The translations under genes and the position numbers were made by a program. Positions 25,574 through 34,925 of a DNA stretch of 55,900 nucleotides are shown one piece after another. The notes beneath the pieces were generated by a model. That model was not told the origin of the DNA. It worked only from the letters and a program-made list of their open reading frames with translations, and searched no databases. How positions within the stretch are numbered: position 1 is the first letter of the stretch; each line of letters begins with the position of its first letter. Source of the DNA: Pantanalinema sp. GBBB05 (GTDB lineage: Bacteria; Cyanobacteriota; Cyanobacteriia; Leptolyngbyales; Leptolyngbyaceae); contig VRZD01000043.1 of the NCBI GenBank assembly GCA_016743235.1, positions 1 through 55,900 of the forward strand. The letters are read 5' to 3'.

Positions 25574-25813
25574 ATGACCGATACAACCGAAATGCTCGCG
25601 ATCGAGCAAGCTAGCCCCGAAGAACTGGCTGAAATCATTCGTGAATTAGAACAATATCGGGAACGCCTGGTTAACGATACTTTATCGATGGCACAACGAG
25701 CCAAAGTGATGAAAGCCCAAGCTTTAGCTGCCTTGGAACCGAGTTTGGCTGAAATTGATGCCAATCTAGAAGCATTGCGTCAGCGGCAATCTACGCTACT
25801 CGCCCGTCAGTAA
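25574..25813 (+). CDS. Small acidic coiled-coil-like protein in the PE region
   Basis: A 79-aa protein (MTDTTEMLAIEQASPEELAE, then IIRELEQYRERLVNDTLSMA and EIDANLEALRQRQSTLLARQ). The repeated Leu/Ala/Glu pattern suggests long amphipathic helices. ATG 25574 is preferred to the earlier TTG because the family-like start is there. It precedes the HEAT-repeat gene by 36 bp and may share its transcript. It could be a small partner of the lyases; I do not recognise the family. Confidence 0.55.
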   Translation: MTDTTEMLAIEQASPEELAEIIRELEQYRERLVNDTLSMAQRAKVMKAQALAALEPSLAEIDANLEALRQRQSTLLARQ

Positions 25814-25849
25814 ATTGTTGTTCCAGTTTTTGATCTTAGAGAATTCGTG

Positions 25850-26764
25850 ATGAGCCAATCTCTTAACTCCAAAGCGGCAGCCGTGGATGATATTACCCAG
25901 CGGATTCAGGATGAAAACGATGCCTTGCTGCAACAAGTTGATGAACAAATTACCTTAGACACCCTGAATATTACCGATCGCTTGCTGTTAGAACGATTGG
26001 TTGAGGGATTGGGTGATCCACGCGGGTTAATTCGTCTGCGCTTTGCCGAAACCTTAGGTGAGATTGGTGAAGCGGCAACCCCATTCTTGGTCAACGCTTT
26101 AGCCAATCATCCTAATGTTGTGGTGCGACGAGCTGCCGCTAAAACGTTGACGATCATCGCTGATCCGGCGGCGGTTCCCGCGTTACTTCATGCGTTTCTC
26201 AATGATGAAGATACCGTTGTCAAAGGGTCATCAGCCGGGGCACTAGCCAGAACCGGAGAAGCCTCTGTACCCGCGCTGCTGGAGATTTTAGCCTCCCCTG
26301 ATCATTCCGAGGATATTAAAGGTCATGCCGCTTGGGCACTGGCATTTATTGGCTCTGAAGCCGCCGATTATTTGTATGCCGCCTTAAATGATGCCTCCTT
26401 AGATGTTCGCTGTGCGGTGATTGGCGCTTTAGGACATGTTGCCCAGGAGCAGTCGGATGAACGATCGTGTAATTTGCTAATTTCAGTGCTCACCGATCCA
26501 GAGCCGTTAATTCGGACAGAAGCGGCAGCAGCTTTGGGACAGGTGAATTATCTCCCAGCGATTCCGCACTTAATTTTGGCGCTGCAAGACCCTGATTTAG
26601 ATGTCAGGAAAGCCGCCATTAACTCTCTGGGCAAATTGGGTGATCCCTTAGCCTTAACACCGCTACAGGAATTACTGGATGATCCGCAAGATGTAATTCG
26701 GGTACTAGCGAAACTCGCGATCGCTCAAATTGAGCGCCAGTCTGAGGCTAAGGATGATTGGTAA
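25850..26764 (+). CDS. cpeF: HEAT-repeat bilin lyase-type protein (CpeF/MpeU-like)
   Basis: A 304-aa protein made of PBS-lyase HEAT repeats: RFAETLGEIGEAATPFLVNA, then VVRRAAAKTLTIIADPAAVP, VKGSSAGALARTGEASVPAL and VRKAAINSLGKLGDPLALTP. It is of the E/F lyase clan. In Fremyella a HEAT-type lyase, CpeF, attaches the doubly linked bilin of beta-PE. This gene, between pebAB and cpeBA, is a good candidate, but NblB-like proteins look similar, so the symbol is tentative. ATG 25850 is used; a GTG directly precedes it. A strong terminator separates it from cpeB. Confidence 0.55.
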   Translation: MSQSLNSKAAAVDDITQRIQDENDALLQQVDEQITLDTLNITDRLLLERLVEGLGDPRGLIRLRFAETLGEIGEAATPFLVNALANHPNVVVRRAAAKTLTIIADPAAVPALLHAFLNDEDTVVKGSSAGALARTGEASVPALLEILASPDHSEDIKGHAAWALAFIGSEAADYLYAALNDASLDVRCAVIGALGHVAQEQSDERSCNLLISVLTDPEPLIRTEAAAALGQVNYLPAIPHLILALQDPDLDVRKAAINSLGKLGDPLALTPLQELLDDPQDVIRVLAKLAIAQIERQSEAKDDW

Positions 26765-26978
26765 TTCCATCTTTTAGCATTCATTGAATATACGGAGAAA
26801 TTGGCGTAATCCACTATTGACTCATACTCCATCTATTGTGGGAAAACTCACTTAATTTAAATTGACAGTAGTTGATTAAACTGCTTCTATGTAACTGTGG
26901 TTGTGTTTAGTAAACGCTAAATATAGCCATAGTTTTTCGTCTTTTTAAATTGATACACAAGTTGGATTAATCATTATT

Positions 26979-27021
26979 AACCAGAGCGATCGTTGTAGTA
27001 ATGCCAGCGATCGCTCTGGTT
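26979..27021 (+). terminator. Strong intrinsic terminator before the cpeB promoter
   Basis: AACCAGAGCGATCG (26979-26992) and CGATCGCTCTGGTT (27008-27021) form a perfect 14-bp stem with a 15-base loop, followed by TTATTT. One arm includes the cyanobacterial HIP1-like octamer GCGATCGC. It ends the upstream HEAT-gene transcript. Confidence 0.75.
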
Positions 27022-27047
27022 TTATTTGTGAAGCAACTAGGGAAATA

Positions 27048-27082
27048 TTAAGGATTGTTGCTTTGTTTTTCATAACTGAGAC
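27048..27082 (+). promoter_or_regulatory. 35-bp element upstream of cpeBA shared with pebAB
   Basis: Begins TTAAGGATTGTTGCTTTG and ends in GAGAC. 28 of 35 positions equal those of the pebA element (23752-23786). It ends 90 bp before the cpeB ATG. Confidence 0.6.
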
Positions 27083-27172
27083 TATCATCCGCTTCATCTT
27101 TTATGGTCTGTATTGTCTTGTTCAACTAACAAGCAAAGAGTTTTTACAGACACTATTTTTAAGGAGAGCGAA

Positions 27173-27727
27173 ATGCTTGACGCTTTTTCCAGAGCTGTAG
27201 TCTCAGCAGATGCCAGCACCTCTGTAGTCGGTGACATTAATGCCCTCAAAGCATTTGTTGCTAGTGGCAACCGTCGTCTGGACGCTGTAAACGCCATTGC
27301 TAGTAACGCTAGCTGTATGGTTTCTGATGCAGTTGCCGGAATGATTTGCGAAAACCAAGGGTTGATCCAAGCCGGTGGTAACTGCTACCCCAACCGTCGG
27401 ATGGCCGCTTGCCTCCGGGACGCTGAAATCATTCTCCGCTATGTCACCTACGCTCTGTTAGCAGGCGATGCTTCTGTGCTAGACGATCGCTGCTTGAATG
27501 GTTTGAAAGAAACCTACGCGGCATTGGGTGTACCCACCACTTCAACCGTGCGTGCCGTTCAAATCATGAAGGCTCAAGCTGCTGCTCACATCAAAGACAC
27601 TCCTAGCGAAGCACGGGCTGGCGCTAAACTGCGTAAAATGGGCAGCCCAGTTGTAGAAGATCGTTGCGCTAGCTTGGTGGCTGAAGCTTCCAGCTACTTC
27701 GATCGCGTGATTGCGGCTCTGAGCTAA
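27173..27727 (+). CDS. cpeB: Phycoerythrin beta subunit
   Basis: Light-harvesting beta chain of C-phycoerythrin. 184 aa, start MLDAFSRAVVSADASTSVVG. Bilin sites: Cys48 and Cys59 (together the doubly linked phycoerythrobilin site), Cys80 in MAACLRDAE and Cys165 in VEDRCASL. Asn70-type GGNCYPNRR is also present. ATG 27173 is preceded by AAGGAG; an upstream in-frame start is not needed. It heads cpeBAYZ, with 67 bp to cpeA. Regulation likely combines CpeR with the upstream shared element. Confidence 0.97.
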   Translation: MLDAFSRAVVSADASTSVVGDINALKAFVASGNRRLDAVNAIASNASCMVSDAVAGMICENQGLIQAGGNCYPNRRMAACLRDAEIILRYVTYALLAGDASVLDDRCLNGLKETYAALGVPTTSTVRAVQIMKAQAAAHIKDTPSEARAGAKLRKMGSPVVEDRCASLVAEASSYFDRVIAALS

Positions 27728-27794
27728 TTGATCTCAACTACCTGAGCATCAACAAGAACCAACCATTCACTCTATATATTGGGAGACTTAAGAC

Positions 27795-28289
27795 ATGAAA
27801 TCTGTTGTTACCACCGTGATCGCGTCTGCTGATGCAGCAGGTCGGTTCCCCAGCACCTCGGATCTGGAAGCGGTTCAAGGTTCCATTCAGCGGGCTGCTG
27901 CTCGGTTAGAAGCGGCTGAGAAGCTAGCAGGTAATCTGGATAATGTTGCTCGTGAAGCCTATGATGCTTGCATCAAGAAGTATCCTTACCTGAATAATGC
28001 CGGTGAAGCGAACTCCACCGATACCTTCAAAGCGAAGTGCATGCGTGACATCAAACACTACATGCGCCTAGTTCAATACTGCTTAGTGGTAGGCGGTACT
28101 GGTCCTCTGGATGAGTGGGGGATTGCAGGTCAGCGTGAAGTCTATCGCGCTCTAGGTCTACCCACGGCTCCCTATGTGGAAGCCCTCAGCTTCGCTCGGA
28201 ACCGGGGTTGTGCTCCTCGCGATATGTCGGCTCAAGCATTGACTGAGTACAATGCACTGCTGGACTATGCAATTAATTCTCTGTCCTAG
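27795..28289 (+). CDS. cpeA: Phycoerythrin alpha subunit
   Basis: Alpha chain of C-phycoerythrin, 164 aa, start MKSVVTTVIASADAAGRFPS. Bilin sites Cys82 (AKCMRDIKHYMRLVQY) and Cys139 (NRGCAPRD). Pairs with CpeB in hexamers held in rods by CpeC/D/E. GGGAG precedes ATG. It is followed by a hairpin and then by the lyase genes cpeY and cpeZ, which attach phycoerythrobilin to this subunit. Confidence 0.97.
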   Translation: MKSVVTTVIASADAAGRFPSTSDLEAVQGSIQRAAARLEAAEKLAGNLDNVAREAYDACIKKYPYLNNAGEANSTDTFKAKCMRDIKHYMRLVQYCLVVGGTGPLDEWGIAGQREVYRALGLPTAPYVEALSFARNRGCAPRDMSAQALTEYNALLDYAINSLS

Positions 28290-28360
28290 TTGATAGGTCA
28301 AATGTCGATTGAGTAACAGGGTAGATTTCTCCCTATTATGCAAGCCTGGAGGTTCTTAAC

Positions 28361-28399
28361 TCTTTGCTTTACCGAGGCAGGTTGAGTAATCAGCAAAGA
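28361..28399 (+). terminator. Hairpin between cpeA and cpeY
   Basis: TCTTTGCT (28361-28368) and AGCAAAGA (28392-28399) form an 8-bp stem in the 213-bp gap, without a clear T-run. Segmental processing or partial termination would explain much higher cpeBA than cpeYZ output. Weakly supported. Confidence 0.4.
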
Positions 28400-28502
28400 A
28401 CTTTCAGGTTTGTTTTATGGTAATTTACCTGTGTAGCCTTAATCTCCTGCTAAGTGGACAGCTTCAGGCATAGCTGGTTGATTGAAATTGCAGCATTGAT
28501 GT

Positions 28503-29783
28503 ATGGATAAACGCTTTTTTAATTTATTCAATTTAACTGAAGATCAGGCGATCGCTTTATTAGATACGCCACAAGCCCAAATTAGTGAGAATGATTCACG
28601 CTATATTGCTGCTTCTCATTTAGTCAATTTTCCCACCGAGCGATCGATTCAAGCGTTAATCCGAGCCGTGCAACAGACAGATGCCATGCTGGAAAACCGA
28701 ATTGTCCGGCGCAAGTCTGTGGAAACATTAGGGCGGCTGCAAGCCAAGCAAGCCCTATCGGTGATTTCCTGGTGTTTGAGTGATGAAGATTGTTACACCG
28801 TAGAAAATGCCGTTTGGGCGATCGGGGAAATTGGCACTCAAGATCCTCTGATCCTGGAGATGATCACTCGTTTGCTCGATAAACCGGGACAAATCTATCG
28901 AGTGATTATCCATACGTTAGCCAAACTGAATTACCAACCAGCCTTAGAACGGATTCGACGATTTACGAATCACTCAGATCCACCCACCGCGAGTGCCGCC
29001 ATTACCGCAGTCTGCCGACTCACCCACGATACCACTCAAATGGTACAAGTGGTCGCCATGCTACAGCATCCTAACGTGCTAGCTCGGCGGTTATCAATCC
29101 AAGATTTAATCGATGCCCAATATGACGATGCCATTCCCGATATCGCCCGTTGTCCGGTATCCCTGGTGTTTCGCTTGCGGGGAATTCGGTTACTCGCAGA
29201 GGCCGGATTTGCCAACGGTGTCCTGACCTTCACTAAAATTCAGGCGTATCTAGAGCAGACCTTACGCGATCATCCCCAGGATTTGCGGTTAGTTCACAGT
29301 TACGATCGCCTGCCAGAGTTACCGGCTTTAATCCGGCAGTTGTACGAAACAGATTTTGGTCGCTGTTATTTAGCCACAAAAACAATTCTGGAGCATTACG
29401 CTGACGCTGCTCCTGCGGCATTATTTGCCGCCTATGCGGAAGAAGCCAGTTGTGACTATGGAGCACACTTTCATGTTGTCAAGCTGTTTGGTTGGTTGAG
29501 ACATCTCCCTGCCTATGATCTGTTGCTGGAAGCCTTGCATAATCGCCAACCCCAATTTCAAAAATCTCGGGCGGCAGCGGCGATCGCCTTAGGTGAACTC
29601 GGTGATTCCCGTGCCATTCCCGAGTTACAAAGCTGTTTGGATAGTAACATTTGGGATTTGCAGTATGCCGCATTAATGGCATTAGAGAAACTCGGCGATC
29701 GCAGTGATTACGCCAACCTGATGGCTGCTGATAACTGGTTTGTTCGAGAAAAAGTCCAAGCCAAACTAGCGGTCATCAATTAA
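28503..29783 (+). CDS. cpeY: CpeY: phycoerythrobilin lyase for alpha-PE
   Basis: A 426-aa HEAT-repeat lyase: DKRFFNLFNLTEDQAIALLD at the start, then repeats such as VRRKSVETLGRLQAKQALSV, VENAVWAIGEIGTQDPLILE and KSRAAAAIALGELGDSRAIP. In Fremyella CpeY with CpeZ ligates phycoerythrobilin to Cys82 of CpeA. Here it follows cpeA and precedes cpeZ on the same strand, the usual cpeBAYZ order, which supports the symbol. Length agrees with family (about 430 aa). Confidence 0.88.
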   Translation: MDKRFFNLFNLTEDQAIALLDTPQAQISENDSRYIAASHLVNFPTERSIQALIRAVQQTDAMLENRIVRRKSVETLGRLQAKQALSVISWCLSDEDCYTVENAVWAIGEIGTQDPLILEMITRLLDKPGQIYRVIIHTLAKLNYQPALERIRRFTNHSDPPTASAAITAVCRLTHDTTQMVQVVAMLQHPNVLARRLSIQDLIDAQYDDAIPDIARCPVSLVFRLRGIRLLAEAGFANGVLTFTKIQAYLEQTLRDHPQDLRLVHSYDRLPELPALIRQLYETDFGRCYLATKTILEHYADAAPAALFAAYAEEASCDYGAHFHVVKLFGWLRHLPAYDLLLEALHNRQPQFQKSRAAAAIALGELGDSRAIPELQSCLDSNIWDLQYAALMALEKLGDRSDYANLMAADNWFVREKVQAKLAVIN

Positions 29784-29913
29784 GCGAACAGAACTGAAAC
29801 CTGCAATGATACGATAGACAACGACGAGTTATTCATCTGACTAGAGATATAGTCTCTACAGGGTTATTGCGCAGACAAACACTCTTTTAGTTAAAAGCTT
29901 GCCCCATAAATCG

Positions 29914-30576
29914 ATGTCTACAGAAGCACTATTTCAACAACTAAAGCATCCTAATCCTCATCTCCAAGAGCAAGCGATGTGGGCACTCGCTGAGAGCCGA
30001 GATGAAACCACTATTCCACGTTTAATGAGCCTGTTGGATGAAGAAAATACAACCTACCGAAGGGCAGCGGTGAAAGCCTTAGGCGCGATCGGGGCTGATA
30101 CCGTTCCACCCCTGGTTGAGGCATTACTGCATAGTGAGAATGTGACAGTTCGGGGGAGCGCTGCAAAAGCCTTAGCTCAAGTCGCGATTAATTACCCTGA
30201 TGATCCTTTTCCAACACTCGGAGTTGAGGGGCTGAGAATCGCGCTCAATGATCCCAATCCTGTTGTCCATATTGCCGCTGTCATGGCAATGGGTGAAATT
30301 GGTACTCCAGTAGTTAATGAGTTAATCGAAGCTTTACAAACTACCCAGAATCCAGCTTTGGCAATCTCGATCGTTAATGCGTTAGGCTCGATCGGAGATG
30401 AACGAGGGGTAGATGTCCTGACTACGCTAATTCAGGATGAGTCAACTGACTCCTATGTCCGCGAATCGGCTACTAGTGCGTTATCCCGCTTAGAAATGAC
30501 GACGAACTTCCAACAGCAGAATTTTTCAGCGTCCAGGGTATCCAACACACTATCAGTCGATTCCAGTATTCACTAG
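29914..30576 (+). CDS. cpeZ: CpeZ: chaperone-like partner of PE lyases
   Basis: A 220-aa HEAT-repeat protein: ATG 29914 gives MSTEALFQQLKHPNPHLQEQ. Repeats include RRAAVKALGAIGADTVPPLV and VHIAAVMAMGEIGTPVVNEL. CpeZ is described as a chaperone-like helper of CpeY and of PE beta. The last about 30 residues are low in helix propensity and may be disordered. It ends the cpeBAYZ set, and a bidirectional terminator-like hairpin lies 230 bp downstream. A TTG five codons upstream is an alternative start. Confidence 0.85.
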   Translation: MSTEALFQQLKHPNPHLQEQAMWALAESRDETTIPRLMSLLDEENTTYRRAAVKALGAIGADTVPPLVEALLHSENVTVRGSAAKALAQVAINYPDDPFPTLGVEGLRIALNDPNPVVHIAAVMAMGEIGTPVVNELIEALQTTQNPALAISIVNALGSIGDERGVDVLTTLIQDESTDSYVRESATSALSRLEMTTNFQQQNFSASRVSNTLSVDSSIH

Positions 30577-30806
30577 ATCCCTGTAATTACTGGGCATCCA
30601 CGATAGTTGCTCGTCATTCCCAGCATCTGGAGACTAATGGGGTAAGAGTGTCGGTGTCTCTATTCACAGTTAATCTCGATAGTAGTGTGAAAGGACTCTA
30701 TCGCTATGGAGTGGCTGGAGCATTAGAGAACCCAACTGAGATCGAGCCAACTAGTATCTGCTGGTCAACCGCAGGCAACCAGTAGTACGGACAGTGGAAG
30801 ATTGCT

Positions 30807-30854
30807 GGGGTTAAATTAAGCTACCCCGTCACTGAGGTGGCTTAATTTAACCCC
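30807..30854. terminator. Bidirectional terminator between cpeZ and the exoprotein gene
   Basis: GGGGTTAAATTAAGC (30807-30821) and GCTTAATTTAACCCC (30840-30854), a perfect 15-bp stem, followed by ATTTTG. The convergent genes on both sides end near it. The 230 bp before it (30577-30806) show nothing else I can name. Confidence 0.65.
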
Positions 30855-30915
30855 ATTTTGGGCTTCAGTTGGGTTCTAATTGCACCTGATGACACGCTCG
30901 CTTCCATCACCCTAG

Positions 30916-33399
30916 TTAGGGAGCAGATTCGAGTTCGCTGGCAGTGACACCGCTACAGGTAGCAAACGTTGGATTCATGGCAGACGCTTGATCCGCGATT
31001 AATTCAACCGTGCCATCTGCATGACGTTGCCAGGTGTTTGCTTGGATCAGCACCGGAACGGCAGCAGGGCTTTGGGCAACGGTTTTACCGGCTTTGCGGT
31101 AGGCAGATAAATCACGCATATCGTTCCAAGTGCGATCGTCCCTCACCTGCTGCACAGGGTTTTGCGGTACTCCGCCGCGTCCTGTCGCAATAAAGCTACT
31201 GCCCTGTGACCCAGCACAGCCCGTGGCAATTTGTTGCGAGGAGTCCACCACCTTGGTGGGTAATTCAACCAGACCAGAGTTGGGATCGACACCGATGTTA
31301 TTAACCTGAACGGTGCCATTGACCCCAAACTCGGAACTAGCAGTGATATCGTTTTCGGGGGTGAGTTGAGGGCGATATTGCAATCCAATTATCCCCTGTG
31401 TCGTGATTTGGATGTTGCCCCCACGACCTTTTACCGCATTAGCCACAATATCGCTGTTTTCGATGCCTACAATCACAGGAGCATTGATCGTAATGTTGCC
31501 GCCATTGCCAGCACCGCCAGCGGTTGCCGTAATATTGCTGCCATGTCGCAACAGGAGCAAATTAGCATTCAGCTGGATACTGCCGCCAACACCAGATTGG
31601 GTACTAGCGGTGATACTGCCAGCGCGATCGAGGAAAATTGTCGCCGCGTTAATGTGAAGATCCCCAGCATTGCCAATCCCCTGATGGTCAACGCCGACAA
31701 TTGCTCCATCGGTAACTTGCAAGCGGGGAGTGTTCAGGGTCAATTTGCCTGTATTCCCTGTGATCACATCTGGTAGCCCAAAGAGTTTCCGAATGGGGGG
31801 CGCGAGCAATTCTGCCCTCGCCCCAATCCGACTCGGAAGCCGAGAAATGCTGCCCACTCCGCTGACTTCAATACTGTCAGTCGCATTGACGATTAAATCC
31901 CCACCATTCCCACTATTGACGGTAGAAGCAACAATTCCACCGCCATCCCGCACCCTCAGTGTTGGCGTGTTTATCGTTAATCGCCCAGCTGGTCCCTGAC
32001 CGAACGTGCCAACGACAATCACGCTGTCCGCCAGACTTTGTGCATCTTCGCCACTGATTTCGATGAACTTAGAGGCGTTAATCGTTGTACTACCTCCTGC
32101 ACCACTTGCATTGCTAGAACTACCGATCACAGCACCCCCTAAAATTTGTAATCGGCTGGTAACGACTCGAATATCGCCACTTTTCCCAGAACCAGTGGTA
32201 TTAGTGTTGAGTGAGCTGGCAAAGCCGCTAATCGGTGATAGTCCAACGATCTGCAGTAAATCTCCAACTTCCACAGAGATATTGCTGCTAGTGCCTGCAC
32301 CAAAAAAGCTGAAGCCATGCAGCGAGCCCCCATCCTGAAGCAATACATTAGCGGCAGAAACTTTGATATTCCCCCCAGTCCCATCGCCTAAGTTATCAGC
32401 CCGCAACAGACTTTGCGGAAATCCAGGGGTGCCCGTCCCCCGCAGTTCTAACGACTCACTCGCATTCACGCGGATATCACCCGCATTGCCACTACCTTGA
32501 TTCACTAGGAGAGCAGCAGACGCATCATTCAGGCTGACATTTCGACCTTGGAAGTGAATAGAACCCGCAGGTGAACCGCTAGCATCAGCTAGGGACTGAT
32601 GCAAAAGTTGGATGTTTCCAAATGGCTGAAGATTGCCATAATCAAAACTCCAACTCGGAGAAGCGGTATTCAGATGCACGATTCCATTCTTGGCGCTACC
32701 TAGTTCAATATGTCCAGAGAATGCATTTAACACGCCACCATCTAAAGTGATTTCTCCCCCGACTAAGGCCAAGGTGTTACCAGTGGTAACGCTTAATCCC
32801 ACAGGATTATTGCTGCGATCGGGAGAAGAGGCAAAAGGATTGATCGGGAACGCCAAACGATGACCAGTATTTTGAACGGTAATGGCACCAGGACTGCTTC
32901 CCATTTGTAAACCGATCGGCACACTTATCGTCAACAACGGCGGACCACTAGAATTGGTCGCACTAAACTCCACCCCATCGGCAAACTTGATACTATTTGC
33001 TGTTGTCCCGATAAACGAGCCACCAATATTCAACACCGCGTTAGGTCCAAAGAGAATCCCGCTGGGATTAAGCAGAAACAGATTAGCAGTGCCATTGGCG
33101 CGAATTAAGCCATCAATATTGGACACACTGCCGCCAGTGACTCGCGCAAAAATATTTTGGATAGTCGTAGCATTATTGAAAAAAGTAGAACCACCAGTAG
33201 GCACAGAGAACTGACTGAAGCTGTGAAACAGGTTATTGCCCTGGGTCGTGCCATTGGTGATCGTGAAATTGTTGCCGCTCTGGGTGACGGTGGTGTTAAG
33301 GGTACCATCGGAAACTACCTGCGCGTGGGCGGGTAGGGTCATTCCCACTGTCGCTAGCAGGAAGGAACAGCACCCAGACCAGTAGTGCATCACCTTCAT
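30916..33399 (-). CDS. Filamentous-haemagglutinin-like two-partner-secretion exoprotein
   Basis: An 827-aa secreted protein: signal peptide (about 1-26, ending PAHA), then the TPS (haemagglutination activity) domain: VSDGTLNTTVTQSGNNFTIT, then GLIRANGTANLFLLNPSGIL, FGPNAVLNIGGSFIGTTANS. The NLFLLNPSGI motif is characteristic. A long beta-helical repeat region rich in GGNI and GS/N follows, with a short Cys-containing tail (TGCAGSQG and TCSGVT) at the end. A ShlB-type outer-membrane partner should exist elsewhere; none is in the window. It likely acts in adhesion or as an extracellular matrix protein. Not evidently linked to light response. Confidence 0.88.
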   Translation of the reverse strand: MKVMHYWSGCCSFLLATVGMTLPAHAQVVSDGTLNTTVTQSGNNFTITNGTTQGNNLFHSFSQFSVPTGGSTFFNNATTIQNIFARVTGGSVSNIDGLIRANGTANLFLLNPSGILFGPNAVLNIGGSFIGTTANSIKFADGVEFSATNSSGPPLLTISVPIGLQMGSSPGAITVQNTGHRLAFPINPFASSPDRSNNPVGLSVTTGNTLALVGGEITLDGGVLNAFSGHIELGSAKNGIVHLNTASPSWSFDYGNLQPFGNIQLLHQSLADASGSPAGSIHFQGRNVSLNDASAALLVNQGSGNAGDIRVNASESLELRGTGTPGFPQSLLRADNLGDGTGGNIKVSAANVLLQDGGSLHGFSFFGAGTSSNISVEVGDLLQIVGLSPISGFASSLNTNTTGSGKSGDIRVVTSRLQILGGAVIGSSSNASGAGGSTTINASKFIEISGEDAQSLADSVIVVGTFGQGPAGRLTINTPTLRVRDGGGIVASTVNSGNGGDLIVNATDSIEVSGVGSISRLPSRIGARAELLAPPIRKLFGLPDVITGNTGKLTLNTPRLQVTDGAIVGVDHQGIGNAGDLHINAATIFLDRAGSITASTQSGVGGSIQLNANLLLLRHGSNITATAGGAGNGGNITINAPVIVGIENSDIVANAVKGRGGNIQITTQGIIGLQYRPQLTPENDITASSEFGVNGTVQVNNIGVDPNSGLVELPTKVVDSSQQIATGCAGSQGSSFIATGRGGVPQNPVQQVRDDRTWNDMRDLSAYRKAGKTVAQSPAAVPVLIQANTWQRHADGTVELIADQASAMNPTFATCSGVTASELESAP

Positions 33400-33741
33400 T
33401 CTCTTTCTCCTCGCTTAATCATGTGCTTTAAAACACTAGGGATCATTCGTAAGACGCTAGCGCTCAGGGTTCCCAAATTTTCGCTCACAGTAGCTAATTG
33501 ACCCAGTTCTTAATATTGAGGGACTCTGGTTGCCTAGGTTACCATTGAGATCCGTGAATCGCTGAATTTTTGTAAATTACCTTACCGTCAGGACAGCTCA
33601 CGGTGATTCCACAGCAATTTACAACAGGGCATCATCGCCATCTCTCAGGGGTACCCTATTGAATGAGCAGGTTACTCGCTTTGCTCCTGATGCTCCGGCT
33701 CTACGCAATTATGCGGCGGCAGCAACCTAGCGCACCATAGT
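33400..33741. other. Intergenic region before the membrane-protein gene
   Basis: Divergent spacer between the exoprotein gene and the next plus-strand gene. No repeat or regulator site stood out. A short ATG ORF near 33665 overlaps but has no recognisable content. Confidence 0.4.
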
Positions 33742-34569
33742 TTGCCTCAATGTCCCGATCGTCCCTTCGTAGAAACGCCACGTAGACAAGCCCGTCACAG
33801 GAATTTGATTTTGCTAGCTGTTATCGCCATCTTTGCCGCCTCCACGCTAACTGCCCTGATCTGGCTAGGGGTGACTGCGATCGCCTCCCCGGGGTTGGGT
33901 GCCACAGTTTTGGAAGCCAGATTATTTACTGGTCCCGCAATCCACCTGGGACAGTTCCAGACGACTCGCCTCTCACTCGGCTTGATTCCCTGGGGTAGCT
34001 CGGTTCGTCTCTTAGATCAAATGGCAATGGAACAGACATGGAGTCAAGAATTTGTCACTCAGCCAGAACAATCTGCTTCAAACAGCAATCCCACGGACTG
34101 GAGTGAGTGGCAAACCCGATTTCTCCAAGGACGGCAGTTATTTGAGCAGTTGCCCTGGGTGAGCCGGATGGCAATCATCCTAAGCGGTTGGCTAGTGATC
34201 CTCCTGTTAGCTTTCATGGTTCTCGGAGTGCCGCAGACCCACCAAGCGTTTTGGGCAACCTACGAGGAGACCTACCGCTATTTGCTGGAACCTGATTTTG
34301 CCCGTGCTAGTCTACGCTGGCTCAACCAAGCCGTAGCTGCTCAGCAGTGGCTCTCTGCAATCACTCTCCTCGCTGTCAAAATCACTGCCCTGAATTTGAT
34401 TCCGGTTCCCTTTCTGGCTGGAGGGGCTGCAATTCAGGAAACAGCGGCGGCGATCATTGACCGACCGGTACAATTTCCCAACCAATGGGTGGCAACGACG
34501 TTCTTCCTGGCAATCGGGCTGTTCTGCCTATTTTTTGTGCGTACCTGGAATGCTCTACAGATAGTTTAA
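33742..34569 (+). CDS. Unknown membrane protein, possible degenerate M50-like
   Basis: A 275-aa protein with an N-terminal membrane segment (ILLAVIAIFAASTLTALIWL) and several C-terminal ones (MAIILSGWLVILLLAFMVLG; LLAVKITALNLIPVPFLAGG; TFFLAIGLFCLFFV). The NLIPVPFLAGG stretch recalls the LDG motif of site-2 (M50) proteases, but its Asp is Ala and no HExxH is seen, so it would be catalytically dead. The only convenient start is TTG 33742; no ATG is near the N-terminus. The frame is open only from 33691, so a 5' truncation is possible. Function unknown. Confidence 0.5.
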   Translation: MPQCPDRPFVETPRRQARHRNLILLAVIAIFAASTLTALIWLGVTAIASPGLGATVLEARLFTGPAIHLGQFQTTRLSLGLIPWGSSVRLLDQMAMEQTWSQEFVTQPEQSASNSNPTDWSEWQTRFLQGRQLFEQLPWVSRMAIILSGWLVILLLAFMVLGVPQTHQAFWATYEETYRYLLEPDFARASLRWLNQAVAAQQWLSAITLLAVKITALNLIPVPFLAGGAAIQETAAAIIDRPVQFPNQWVATTFFLAIGLFCLFFVRTWNALQIV

Positions 34570-34925
34570 CTATTGCAGGTGGTTTATCAGTGAAGCCTGG
34601 TAGTCTGGCGATTCCTTAGCGATCGCAGGCGTTCAGCGAACTGCCCGGTGTTTTCAGCCATCGTGTGGCAGTAGTGACATCTTTGCCAGTTCGAATTCTA
34701 CTAGAAGTAGTAAAGTTGTGAAAACTATTCTCCTATGTCAGGACTTGCATTCAGAACCGTGCACCAAAATATTCAGATTAGATCTCAATAAACAGTTGAA
34801 ATTGCATACAGCTTGAGCTTGATTAGAGGTAGAATTTTCTCTGTAAATACTATATCTGTAAAAATTCAGGCGTCGTCTGGGGAACAGGCAGCTTCGCCAG
34901 TTTGAACCCTAGTCGTGAGTCTAAG

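Noticed and set aside
31366..33214. Plus-strand ORFs opposite the exoprotein gene
   Set aside because: They are shadows of a repetitive coding frame and show no domain or start signals.
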